A stretch of DNA of 64,000 nucleotides from JADJNW01 sp964517175. GTDB lineage: Bacteria > Bacteroidota > Bacteroidia > Chitinophagales > Saprospiraceae. The stretch covers positions 24,969-88,968 of the forward strand of contig CAZFBU010000003.1 in assembly GCA_964517175.1 (NCBI GenBank), written 5' to 3'. Positions 36,301-43,775 of the stretch are shown here, one piece after another. Both the position numbers and the translations under genes were made by a program. The notes under the pieces are model-generated. The model worked only from the letters and a program-made list of their open reading frames with translations. It did not search any database and was not told the origin of the DNA. Position 1 is the stretch's first letter; the number at the start of each line of letters is the position of its first letter.

Positions 36301-36416
36301 ACGCTTAGTCCATCCTCTGCGGAGGTGACCGCACCGGTGACGGTTCGTTCTTGCCCCATTGCCTGAAAGCTGAGGAACAGCCAGCAAAGGGAAATGAAAA
36401 ACAGCTTTCGTTTCAT
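33327..36416 (-). CDS. SusC/RagA-family TonB-dependent outer-membrane transporter
   Basis: 1029 residues. Signal peptide (1-21), a carboxypeptidase-like beta-sandwich (~25-100: GAVTSAEDGLSVIGATVQVKG), a TonB box-like stretch (LDEVVVVGYG, ~112), the plug (~118-235: ALQGRAAGVQV, LTVRIRGAG, PLYVVDGLPV, ANGVVLITTKSG) and the 22-strand barrel ending in ...YRAGVSVTF with a terminal aromatic. Length is normal for the family. It imports the glucan oligosaccharides using TonB energy. First structural gene of the locus, with its own promoter and upstream operator-like repeats. Confidence 0.95.
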   Translation of the reverse strand: MKRKLFFISLCWLFLSFQAMGQERTVTGAVTSAEDGLSVIGATVQVKGTTTGTITDIDGSYEITVPGEEAILVFSYTGMAQQEITVGNQSVINVIMSVNAQLLDEVVVVGYGVQKKSVVTGAISSINADDITETPVLRIEQALQGRAAGVQVTNSSGQPGDALTVRIRGAGTTGSADPLYVVDGLPVGGIDYLNPGDIESIEVLKDAASAAIYGARAANGVVLITTKSGVKGKMQVSYDGYFGVQNPWRQLSLLNAREYALIQNEAAAASGLSLPFADPQSFGEGTNWQDLLFNENAPITNHQVSVAGGNDRSNFAAAMSYFSQEGIVGGDKSQFDRYTARINSEHKVSDKFTFGENLSFSQINRRAIPGNNEFAGPLMNTLNIDPITPLFETDPARLATYDPRAVTDGNGNVYGISRYATQEVVNPLARLEVTNSDYQLDKIVGNLYGQYEFIKGLKLRSSFGIDLAYGTGNNFRPEFFLNAAQISNESRIDKSVDRWFNWIWENTLAYDIDLGSHQLGLLGGTTAQLNTYENIAGGKSDLVFDNFGNAYLNTAVNEESATIFGGAAESAILSYFGRVTYAFQDKYLFTGIIRADGSSRFGENNRFGVFPSFSAGWVISQEPFLQNNRVIDFLKLRASWGQNGNQEIGDYRWASTIATGAGYSFGDGTTFTSGSIPATVPNPDLEWETSEQTDIGIDVRFFQGKLEVTTDYYIKKTLGLLVDAPIPGIVGNNAPTVNGGNVENRGWEFAANYRDAIANELDFSVGVNFSYNQNEVTAINNAEGVLVGAGFSTYGAVSRAAIGFPVGYFWGLQTDGLFQNEGEIESYVNADGGLIQPNASPGDIKFVDLNNDGVINDADRTIIGNPTPDWTFGANFSARYKDFDFSFFLQGAAGNEIFNGTRRHDLTSANMPARFLNRWTGEGTSNDIPRVTATDPNGNFSRISDFYIEDGSFLRVKDLQFGYNIPQSALNYLNIQRIRVYIAAQNLLTFTGYNGFDPEIGARSPLDIGIDRGIYPQARSYRAGVSVTF

Positions 36417-36567
36417 AACATTACTTTAAATTTTTAAAAAATGCAAGATTATCTTACCCGCTGCGACCAGCACAGCAGCCAGATAAATCCAGTATCAATT
36501 TGATTCAGAAAATCCAGGTTTAGTTACATGAAGCTTGATGGGGTGATGCGTCTCATTTTGACTGATT

Positions 36568-36598
36568 CAAATTTATTATCAATTAAACACAAAGCAAA
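36568..36598 (-). promoter_or_regulatory. Consensus promoter of the susC operon
   Basis: On the minus strand TTTG (36595-36598), 19-base spacer, TAAATTTG (36568-36575): an exact match to the Bacteroidota TTTG-N19-TAnnTTTG pattern. Transcription should start near 36561, giving a ~145-base leader before the ATG at 36416. Confidence 0.75.
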
Positions 36599-36607
36599 GT
36601 TTTTTCC

Positions 36608-36657
36608 TACATCAGCCGTACATCATTCTGAAAAAGACTACATCACGACTACATCAT
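36608..36657 (-). promoter_or_regulatory. Four-copy direct repeat (TGATGTAG) upstream of the susC promoter
   Basis: On the + strand the copies are CTACATCA 36608-36615, GTACATCA 36619-36626, CTACATCA 36639-36646 and CTACATCA 36650-36657. Starts are spaced 11, 20 and 11 bases: two pairs one helical turn apart, the pairs 31 bases (about three turns) apart. The block ends 10 bases above the -33 box, where an activator would bind. The likely binder is the regulator encoded at 36749-39316 (inference). Confidence 0.6.
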
Positions 36658-36748
36658 TTTGATTTTCGATATTCAAAAAGAGGGAAACAATGGTACTTTT
36701 AGCAGAAACCGATTTTCTCAGGCGGGAATTTTCACTGGCGTAGCAGCA

Positions 36749-39316
36749 TCAGATGTTCATAATAAAATCTACGAGATTGGTGTCCGTATCAATGTCCAGT
36801 TTTTTGCGTAGGCGGTAGCGGCTGATCTCCACGCCGCGCACGGAAATGTTCATCAGTGGCGCAATTTCCTTGGTGGTAAGATTCATGCGGAGGTAAGCGC
36901 AGAGCTTCTGGTCTTTGGGCGTAAGCGCGGGATAGGTCTCGCGCAGCCGCTTGAGGAAATTCTCGTGTACCTGATCAAAATACAGCTCAAACTGATCCCA
37001 GTCGTTATCCAGGCGGCTGTCTTCATCGATGGCTTTGATGAGTTGTTGTACCTTTTTCTGATTGCCTTTATCTACATTCGGCAGCAGTTTTTTCAGGTCG
37101 TTTTTAATATCCCCCAGTATTTCGCCTTTTTGCACGAGATGCATAGTTGCCGAAGCTAACTCGCTGGTTTTGTAATTAATATCAGCTTTCAGTTTTTCAT
37201 TGCGCAGGCGAATAATCTCCGCTTCTGATTTTTCTTTTGACAATTGATACTCCGCCTCTTTCTTTTTCAGCGCTTTGGCTTGTTCTGCCCGCAGGGCTTC
37301 TTTTTGCTTTTGAATTCTCCTGGAAATAAAACGCGCAACGACCAATAAAACCAGCAATCCTGAAAGCAAGTAAATGCCTTTGGCAACATTGGTCAGGTAC
37401 CACGGCGGGCGAATGGCAAAAACGTAACGCGCCGACGTGCTGAGTTGCGCCTCCGAGTTGCGGGCTTCCACCCAAAAGGTGTAACTGCCATGCGACAGAT
37501 TAGTGTATTCTTTTTCGGTTTGATCGGTCCAAGCAGACCAACCTTCATCAAAACCCTCCAGGCGATAGCGATACTGCATGTAGCCGGACTCCTCGAAGTA
37601 GGGTGCCGAAAACGTAAAGCGAAATGCATTCATTTTATAGGGAAAGCTCTGCGAAGCCATCGAATCTGAAGCAGTGACACGGCCACCCCAAACCAGGGAA
37701 TCCATGCGATTGATGCTGGAGACTTGCCGGACAAATACATCAAATGGCTCTGCCGCTTTTGCGGCTGCCTGGGCAGCATCCAGTTGTACAAAACCGCTTT
37801 CTACCGCAATGAAAATATTGTTCGCATCGGCGGCGAAAACATGCTCGAAGCCATCCACCAGATCGTACTGGAGGTGATTGAAATACAACTTATCGAGCTT
37901 ATTNNNNNNNNNNNNNNNNNNNNNNNNNNNNNNNNNNNNNNNNNNNNNNNNNNNNNNNNNNNNNNNNNNNNNNNNNNNNNNNNNNNNNNNNNNNNNNNNN
38001 NNNCCGGCGATGGCAAGGTTTGGTTGCCCGTTTAGTTGAATAAACCGCCAGATGCCCTGAATGTCGGCAATTTTTTCCGCGCGATTGTTCCGAATCTCAA
38101 ACACGCCTTCGTGATGCCCCACCAGCAAAGCGCCTTCCAGCTTACTCAAGCCCCACACCTGCCCGGTGCTATTGGTTATGAATTCAAATTTCGGGTAATC
38201 AAACGGCATCGCACCCTGTTGCCAGCCTGTGGCAAATAACCCCTGATTTGTACCGAGGAAAAGCTGCCCGTTGTGCAAAATAGACGTATAGCCTGTACCT
38301 TCCAGCCCCACCTCCGATTGCACGATAGAAAAAGGCGAGCCGATCTCTACATAATCAATGCCGTTATCCAGCCCCAGCCAGAGGTTTCCCGCCAAATCTT
38401 GTGCCACGCTGAGAATGGTATTGTTTTGCAAACCATTATCCTTGTTGAGGTGCATTACCGGCTGTCCTTCGTGCGTCATAATAAGCAGTCCATTGTGCGG
38501 CGTACCGATGGCGTAGCGCCCGTCCCGGAGTTGTGTAGCGCTGTACGAGCGATACTGCCGCAGGAAATTCGTTGCTGCAATTTCCCAGGGGCGAATGCCT
38601 TCGGTGTCATGCATCCGAAACAGTCCATTCGCATGGGATACGATCAAGTGTTCATCTTCATCGAAGGGCAAGATGGCAGCAACGCTGATATCGGAGAATT
38701 TTTGTCCATCCGGAACGGGGCGAAGTGTTTCGTCAACCAGGCGCAACAAACCACGCGATTCGTCCTGGATGAAAATTTCGCCCTTTACAACAAAAAAGTT
38801 TGAGAAGGTGGAAGCAGGTTGTATCACTTCTACGCCACGCTGTTTCAGGATGAAAATAAATTTCTGAGTGCAAAAAACAGTCCGATCCTTTTGCGGAAAA
38901 ATGCGCCAGACATCGGCAAAGCTGCGATACTCGGCAGGGATACGCTCCGTCAGCGAGGCATAAACTAACTGACCGCCGGCATTCGGCTCGAGGTAGCCAA
39001 ACTCATCCTGCCCGCCAACGTAAAGCCGTCCACCTTCACCCAAAGCCAGCGCGCGCCCGATGGTGCGATTTGGAAAAGTGGACGTACGCCAATATGTGCC
39101 GTCATATTCTAATATGCCTTTGTTATTGCCAAAATAAACAAGCCCTTGTTCGTTTTGTACGATTGCCCAGTTTTGCGTACCGGCGTTGTAATCGGATTTA
39201 GTAAAATTTTGAATTGCTGGCAAACCCACAGGGTTGAACTGTGCTTTCAGCTGCAAAGACAGCATGGAAAACAAATACAGGGGAAAGGCTATTTTTTTGA
39301 CAAAATGAGAAAGCAT
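36749..39316 (-). CDS. Membrane-spanning LuxR-type regulator with periplasmic propeller sensor (triple-tyrosine motif), gap
   Basis: 855 residues as assembled. Signal/anchor at the N-terminus (IAFPLYLFSMLSLQLKAQF). A two-component-regulator-propeller sensor fills the periplasmic half, interrupted by 100 N near residue ~440-475. A Y_Y_Y domain (YRLEGFDEGWSAWTDQ...SHGSYTFWVEARN) follows, then one membrane span (GIYLLSGLLVLLVVARFI), a long coiled coil (KKKEAEYQLSKEKSEAEI) and a C-terminal LuxR helix-turn-helix (LTTKEIAPLMNISVRGVEISRYRLRKKL). There is no histidine-kinase or receiver domain, so signal and DNA binding are in one chain. It probably controls the adjacent glucan locus. Confidence 0.88.
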   Translation of the reverse strand: MLSHFVKKIAFPLYLFSMLSLQLKAQFNPVGLPAIQNFTKSDYNAGTQNWAIVQNEQGLVYFGNNKGILEYDGTYWRTSTFPNRTIGRALALGEGGRLYVGGQDEFGYLEPNAGGQLVYASLTERIPAEYRSFADVWRIFPQKDRTVFCTQKFIFILKQRGVEVIQPASTFSNFFVVKGEIFIQDESRGLLRLVDETLRPVPDGQKFSDISVAAILPFDEDEHLIVSHANGLFRMHDTEGIRPWEIAATNFLRQYRSYSATQLRDGRYAIGTPHNGLLIMTHEGQPVMHLNKDNGLQNNTILSVAQDLAGNLWLGLDNGIDYVEIGSPFSIVQSEVGLEGTGYTSILHNGQLFLGTNQGLFATGWQQGAMPFDYPKFEFITNSTGQVWGLSKLEGALLVGHHEGVFEIRNNRAEKIADIQGIWRFIQLNGQPNLAIAXXXXXXXXXXXXXXXXXXXXXXXXXXXXXXXXXXNKLDKLYFNHLQYDLVDGFEHVFAADANNIFIAVESGFVQLDAAQAAAKAAEPFDVFVRQVSSINRMDSLVWGGRVTASDSMASQSFPYKMNAFRFTFSAPYFEESGYMQYRYRLEGFDEGWSAWTDQTEKEYTNLSHGSYTFWVEARNSEAQLSTSARYVFAIRPPWYLTNVAKGIYLLSGLLVLLVVARFISRRIQKQKEALRAEQAKALKKKEAEYQLSKEKSEAEIIRLRNEKLKADINYKTSELASATMHLVQKGEILGDIKNDLKKLLPNVDKGNQKKVQQLIKAIDEDSRLDNDWDQFELYFDQVHENFLKRLRETYPALTPKDQKLCAYLRMNLTTKEIAPLMNISVRGVEISRYRLRKKLDIDTDTNLVDFIMNI
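37904..38003. other. Assembly gap (100 N) in the regulator gene
   Basis: 100 N. The frame is the same on both sides. Confidence 0.95.
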
Positions 39317-39387
39317 TGTTTACATCACTATTGCCAATGAGAAACTAAAAAACGGCACAAAAGTTTTGCGTTTTACTTACAAGCTCC

Positions 39388-39476
39388 TGATGTAAAGCCA
39401 GTTTTGGGCTTTTAGTGAAGTTACAACTTTTTGGCGTGATGTAGTATGTCGGAAAGCTGACTAATTTTTGATGTAG
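39388..39476 (+). promoter_or_regulatory. TGATGTA(G/A) motifs upstream of the regulator gene
   Basis: TGATGTAA 39388-39395, TGATGTAG 39437-39444 and TGATGTAG 39469-39476, the last inside the end of mobBA. The motif is that of the susC operator in the opposite orientation relative to transcription, which would fit autoregulation. Spacing (49 and 32) is less regular than upstream of susC. Confidence 0.35.
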
Positions 39477-40654
39477 TCTTTTTTTACCAGCTTCATCACC
39501 TGCTGCAACTCTTCCGGCTTGTTCACATTGCGCAATGCATCGGTATTCGCCACCTGCAATTCTTCAATGTTGGAATTGATGAGCACTTTACGCGGACAGG
39601 TATAGCCCTGCGCCAGAAATTGTAACAAAACCGGATAAGCACGCGGCTCCCAGATCGTAATCAGCGGCTCGGGAAATTGGGTCTCCGGATTGTGAAATGC
39701 CGTCGCGATTTTCGAGCAATTTCGGTTATCGACGAGCGGACGCAGAGTCTTATCATCTAGCAACGGCAAATCACACGCTACCACCAGCCAGGCTGCATTC
39801 GGTTGCTGCCGGAAAGCGGAGAGCATTGCACCGTAAGGTCCAAGCTCCAAAAATTTGTCTTCGAGCACCGGATAAGTGCTTTCCACCGCCTGCCCCGGGC
39901 GCATCGAGATGAAGGTCTGCTCGCAAAACTGGTTCAGCAAATCAGCGGCATACTCGCGCTGCGGCTTGCCGTGATAATCCAGGGCGCCTTTGTCCTGCCC
40001 CATTCGTTCGCTCTTGCCGCCAGCAAGTACCAGGCCGTAGAGTGGAGGCTGAGCGGCTTGCATTTTTTTTAGTAGAAAATCGGCAATGCCTTTTATATTG
40101 GAGGATTGGAAGATTGGAGGATGCCTGTCCGCCTCTGGCGGAGGAGGATTTTGTTCCAGATGCTCCTGTAAAAATGGGAAAATATTTTCCACGCCCTCCG
40201 CGAGTAGGATCAACTGCACATCGGTCAGTTGTGACAGGCGCTTGTGCAGGGATTTTTCCTTTTTCGGGTCGATCACGACGATCTGCTGCTTCGCCTGAAA
40301 GTGATTGCCATTCACCAGCACGAGATCGGTTTCATTGAACCACTGGCGATATTGGTAGCTGTCAAATTGCTGCTCCACATCAAAACGGTGAAAGGTAATT
40401 TTATCGGTGTATTCCAGCTTTGCGCCGTACGCCATGGCGCTTTGCGCGTCGCGTCCTTGTCCGGCTTCTGCATCAGCACCTGCGTGATCGGCATCCACAT
40501 ACGCCACGCTGTAGCGCTCGCTTAGTCTCTGCGTCAATTCAAAAGCCAGCTTTTTGATATTGCCGCAGGGCGTACCCACGATTGACCACTCATTCCGACC
40601 AAAAAAGCCGTAATCCGGTTTTGCAATATTCGCATGTTTTTGGTGTTTTTCCAT
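39461..40654 (-). CDS. MobB-MobA fusion: molybdopterin-guanine dinucleotide synthesis
   Basis: About 397 residues from the ATG at 40654 (MEKHQKHANIA); the frame is open to 40714. The N-terminal ~185 residues resemble MobB (a GTP-binding adaptor) but the P-loop is degenerate (IVGTPCGNIKKLAFE). The C-terminal half is a clear MobA nucleotidyltransferase: YGLVLAGGKSERMGQDKG, LGPYGAMLSAF and VACDLPLLDD. MobA attaches GMP to molybdopterin. The linker between them carries three 8-bp tandem units and a palindrome (40098-40142). moaC lies 72 bases upstream on the same strand. Confidence 0.88.
   Translation of the reverse strand: MEKHQKHANIAKPDYGFFGRNEWSIVGTPCGNIKKLAFELTQRLSERYSVAYVDADHAGADAEAGQGRDAQSAMAYGAKLEYTDKITFHRFDVEQQFDSYQYRQWFNETDLVLVNGNHFQAKQQIVVIDPKKEKSLHKRLSQLTDVQLILLAEGVENIFPFLQEHLEQNPPPPEADRHPPIFQSSNIKGIADFLLKKMQAAQPPLYGLVLAGGKSERMGQDKGALDYHGKPQREYAADLLNQFCEQTFISMRPGQAVESTYPVLEDKFLELGPYGAMLSAFRQQPNAAWLVVACDLPLLDDKTLRPLVDNRNCSKIATAFHNPETQFPEPLITIWEPRAYPVLLQFLAQGYTCPRKVLINSNIEELQVANTDALRNVNKPEELQQVMKLVKKDYIKN
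40098..40142. repeat. Tandem 8-mers plus palindrome inside the mobB-mobA linker
   Basis: TTGGAGGA, TTGGAAGA, TTGGAGGA (40098-40121) are followed by TCCGCC-TCT-GGCGGA (40128-40142). The tandem part is 24 bases, keeping the frame. On the coding strand the segment encodes the Pro-rich linker ...RHPPIFQSSN. Confidence 0.65.
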
Positions 40655-40725
40655 TTTTTTAGACTTTGAGATGAGAGATGTCAGATACCAGATTTCCCGA
40701 TTAATCAATAACAAATAACAACTTT

Positions 40726-41205
40726 TTATCCACGTTTAAAATCCCGTTTCCCGCCGCGTTTTTCCATCAGTTTTGTCTCTTTGATCACAATATCGTGCGA
40801 AAACGCCTTGCACATGTCGTAGATCGTCAGCGCCGCCAGACTTGCACCCAGCATGGCTTCCATCTCGATGCCGGTCTTCGCAAACACGCTCGCCGTGCAA
40901 TCCACCACCACTTCCCGCGCCTCGTTGATGTGGATTTCCACCTGGCAGTTTTCCATGCCAATGGGGTGGCAAAGCGGGATCAGTTCGCCGGTGCGTTTCG
41001 CCGCCATTACGCCCGCGATGATCGCCGTCTGAAAAACCGGACCTTTTTTGGTGTGGATTTCCTCATTTTCGAGCTGCGCCAGGATTTCATCGTTCAATAC
41101 GACGATACTCCTCGCCCGCGCCATGCGCTGCGTGGGTTGCTTTTTGCCGACATCCACCATCGAAGGGTTACCGGCGGCGTCTAAATGGGTAAAATTTTCG
41201 GACAT
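40726..41205 (-). CDS. moaC: Cyclic pyranopterin monophosphate synthase
   Basis: 159 residues. With MoaA it converts GTP to cyclic pyranopterin monophosphate, the first step to molybdenum cofactor. The signature regions are intact: MVDVGKK, KGPVFQTAIIAGVMAAKRT, LIPLCHPIGMENCQVE (active-site histidine) and TGIEMEAMLGASLAALTIYDMCKA, with the catalytic K near KETKLMEKRGGKRD. It is followed by mobB-mobA; moaE and moaD are 15 kb away, and moaA is not in the window. Confidence 0.95.
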   Translation of the reverse strand: MSENFTHLDAAGNPSMVDVGKKQPTQRMARARSIVVLNDEILAQLENEEIHTKKGPVFQTAIIAGVMAAKRTGELIPLCHPIGMENCQVEIHINEAREVVVDCTASVFAKTGIEMEAMLGASLAALTIYDMCKAFSHDIVIKETKLMEKRGGKRDFKRG

Positions 41206-41235
41206 GGGTTAACTTGTGTGCAGGTTAAGAATATC

Positions 41236-41439
41236 CTAAGCCGTAAAAACTGTCAACTCCTCATCTTCCTCGTAATCCACTAACAACTGTTCAGCTACTT
41301 TTCTTCGCCTTTCCTCTTCCTCCGCTCTATCGAGGGTTTCTTCCTTTATATCCCGGAAGATCAGCTCCATAAGCGTTAGCTTGTCGCTCAGTGACAATTG
41401 CCTTATTGCATCTAATAATCGCAGTGCTTCCGTACTCAT
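41236..41439 (-). CDS. Small antitoxin-like protein (orphan)
   Basis: 67 residues from the ATG at 41439 (MSTEALRLLDAIRQL); an ATG five codons upstream is also possible. It is helical and highly charged (EETLDRAEEEERRRKVAEQLLVDYEEDEELTVFTA), resembling short antitoxin components of type II modules in which an LxDYxxDxELTxFT stretch is followed by more C-terminal residues. Here the protein stops at FTA, and the gene downstream is moaC rather than a toxin. It may be a truncated, orphaned antitoxin; this is a weak assignment. Confidence 0.5.
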   Translation of the reverse strand: MSTEALRLLDAIRQLSLSDKLTLMELIFRDIKEETLDRAEEEERRRKVAEQLLVDYEEDEELTVFTA

Positions 41440-41518
41440 AATTTTGATTTTCAACTCAAATTTTTAAACGACATTATTGTACGTCCTGGTTCCAGCATTT
41501 TGCTTTTTGACCTCAAAA

Positions 41519-43300
41519 TTAAATCTCATCACATTTCCGCTTCAGCCACGCTATCTCATCGGCGTCCAGCAGGGACGCCAATTCATTAAACACGCGGTGG
41601 TGATATTCGTTGAGCCACTGCCGCTCTTCTTTGGTCAGCAGGTCAGCGTCGATCAGTTGGGTATCGATTGGGAAAAGGGTCAGCGTTTCAAACTGCAAAA
41701 ACTGCCCGTAGTCGGTTTTTTCTACCTCAATGCAGTGCACCAGATTTTCGATGCGGATGCCGTAGTCGCCGTCTTTGTAAAAGCCCGGTTCGTTCGACGT
41801 AATCATGCCCGGCTCGTGTGGCGTGCTGCCGCGCTGGTTGTTGGGGCTAGCCGTAAAGCCCTGCGGCGGCTCGTGCACATTCAGGAAAAAGCCAACGCCG
41901 TGCCCCGTGCCATGCCCGAAATTCAAACCGTATTTCCAGAGGTACATGCGCGCCAACGTGTCCAGTTGTACGCCCGTGGTACCCACCGGAAACTTGGCTT
42001 CCGCCAGCGCGATGTGTCCTTTTAGCACCAGGGTATAATTCCGTTTTTGCATATCTGTCGGTTCGCCCAGCGCGATGGTGCGGGTGATGTCGGTTGTACC
42101 TTGCAGGTATTGCCCACCGGAATCAAGGAGGAGGATGCCTTCGGGTTTGATCTTCGCCGAGGATTTTTCAGCGGGGCGATAGTGTACGATCGCGCCATTC
42201 GCTTTATAGCCGACGATTGCGGTGAAGCTTTCGCCAAAGTAATCGCCCTGGGCTTTGCGAAATTCATTGAGCCGGCGTCCGGCTTCGTACTCGGTTACCG
42301 AGCGGGAAGCCAGTTCCTGCTCCAGCCACTGGAAGAAGCGGATCAGCGCTACGCCGTCCTTGCGCATCGTCTCGCGGAGGTGGCGCATTTCGGTCGCGTT
42401 TTTGCGGGCTTTTAGCAGCATGGCAATGTTATCGCCCCGCACGATCAGCTGGTCGGGAATGGCATCGTAGAGGCGCATATTCACCGAGCGGTCATCCACG
42501 AGGATGGATTGCTCCAGCGTCCGCAGGAAAGTTTCGATGGTATCGTAAGGTTTGACGATCACGCCGTCGTTGTTGAGTTCCTGCTTGATGGCTTCGGGCA
42601 CTTTTGCCGGATTGATAAATAAATAAGCCCTGTCTTTGCCGATGACCAGATACGCAATTGCCACGGGATTCGCTTCCACGTCGCCGCCGCGGATATTCAG
42701 CGTCCAGGCAATATCGTCGAGGGTGGAAATGAAGTAAGACGCAGCACCTTGCTGCTGCACTTGTTCGCGGATGCGACGCAGTTTATCGGCTCGGCTTTCG
42801 CCGGCAAATTGCACATCGAATTCAAAGATCGGCAGCGTGGGCAGCGCGGGGCGATCTTTCCAGACTTCCGCGATCAGGTCAACTTTATGATTGATGTCCA
42901 TATCATTTGGCTGCAAATGCTTCCGCAAATGCCGGATTTGCCCAACGGAAAAAAGCGACCCGTCCAGCCCCAGTGTGCTGCCGGGGGATAAATTTTCTCG
43001 AAGCCAGGTAATGTGCTCGGGTACGTTGGCGCCCATTTGCTTGTGCAGCTTGAATTCGGAGCCTTGCAGTTCGGTTTCTGCCTGCAAAAAATAACGCGAA
43101 TCGGTCCACAAGCCGGCGTGCTCCCGGGTGACGATCACCAGCCCCGCCGAACCGGTGAAGCCCGAAATCCACAGGCGCGATTGCCAGTGCGCAGCAACGT
43201 ACTCGCTCTGGTGCGGATCGCTGCCGGGAATGAGGTAGGCGTCAACGCCGTGGGCTTGCATAGCCTGGCGGAGTTGTTGCAGTTTTTCGTTGATGGTCAT
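41519..43300 (-). CDS. Xaa-Pro aminopeptidase (M24B, aminopeptidase P family)
   Basis: 593 residues, cytosolic, the long three-domain form. Two creatinase-like N-terminal domains (~1-310, starting with YLIPGSDPHQSEY) precede the pita-bread catalytic domain. The dinuclear metal ligands are visible in order: LLLDSGGQYLQGTTDITRT (two Asp), GHGTGHGVGFFLNVHEPP (His), MITSNEPGFYKDGDYGIRIENL (Glu) and the terminal Glu region. It releases N-terminal residues before proline. Alone on its strand; the spacer to the next gene is 28 bases. Confidence 0.95.
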   Translation of the reverse strand: MTINEKLQQLRQAMQAHGVDAYLIPGSDPHQSEYVAAHWQSRLWISGFTGSAGLVIVTREHAGLWTDSRYFLQAETELQGSEFKLHKQMGANVPEHITWLRENLSPGSTLGLDGSLFSVGQIRHLRKHLQPNDMDINHKVDLIAEVWKDRPALPTLPIFEFDVQFAGESRADKLRRIREQVQQQGAASYFISTLDDIAWTLNIRGGDVEANPVAIAYLVIGKDRAYLFINPAKVPEAIKQELNNDGVIVKPYDTIETFLRTLEQSILVDDRSVNMRLYDAIPDQLIVRGDNIAMLLKARKNATEMRHLRETMRKDGVALIRFFQWLEQELASRSVTEYEAGRRLNEFRKAQGDYFGESFTAIVGYKANGAIVHYRPAEKSSAKIKPEGILLLDSGGQYLQGTTDITRTIALGEPTDMQKRNYTLVLKGHIALAEAKFPVGTTGVQLDTLARMYLWKYGLNFGHGTGHGVGFFLNVHEPPQGFTASPNNQRGSTPHEPGMITSNEPGFYKDGDYGIRIENLVHCIEVEKTDYGQFLQFETLTLFPIDTQLIDADLLTKEERQWLNEYHHRVFNELASLLDADEIAWLKRKCDEI

Positions 43301-43328
43301 GGGTTTATTTTGAGTGTTTGATGATTTT

Positions 43329-43769
43329 TTATGTTACGGAATTATTTTCGGCTTCAATCAACTGTTCCAATTCAGTCTTCGCAACTCCTTCACCCAGCCA
43401 GGCGCTAATAAATTTTCTGGCGATGGCATAACTTTCTTTGGAAAGCGCCGTGTCAATGACCAGTTCCTGCACAGGCGGCGCGGATTCCGCTAATTCAATA
43501 GTATCCAACCAGGCAGAAATGTCTAGCTGTTTGCCTTCCGGTTCAATTTGAATGATGCGCACAGCACGGTTGAGCGATGGTTCGAGCGCATTGAAAATAG
43601 GGTTGCCATCGTATTCTTTTTGCCTATTGCCGCTTTGATCGTTTAAGTAAGGAACGAGTTGGAGGTCATATTGCTGCGCGATCTTTGAGAACAGGCGTCC
43701 CCAATAGGCCTGAGCCAGATTGTAAATTTTTTTATCCTGCAAAAAATTGCTGTATAAATGATGTACCAT
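43329..43769 (-). CDS. Hypothetical protein, paired with the upstream small membrane protein
   Basis: 146 residues, no signal peptide. It is mixed alpha/beta with features such as LAQAYWGRLFSKIAQQYDLQLVPYLND, NPIFNALEPSLNRAVRIIQIEPE and AIARKFISAWLGEGVAKTELEQLIEAE. I do not recognise a family. It begins 6 bases after the stop of the 114-residue membrane protein, so the two are almost certainly one transcriptional unit. Confidence 0.65.
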   Translation of the reverse strand: MVHHLYSNFLQDKKIYNLAQAYWGRLFSKIAQQYDLQLVPYLNDQSGNRQKEYDGNPIFNALEPSLNRAVRIIQIEPEGKQLDISAWLDTIELAESAPPVQELVIDTALSKESYAIARKFISAWLGEGVAKTELEQLIEAENNSVT

Positions 43770-43775
43770 ATCTCA

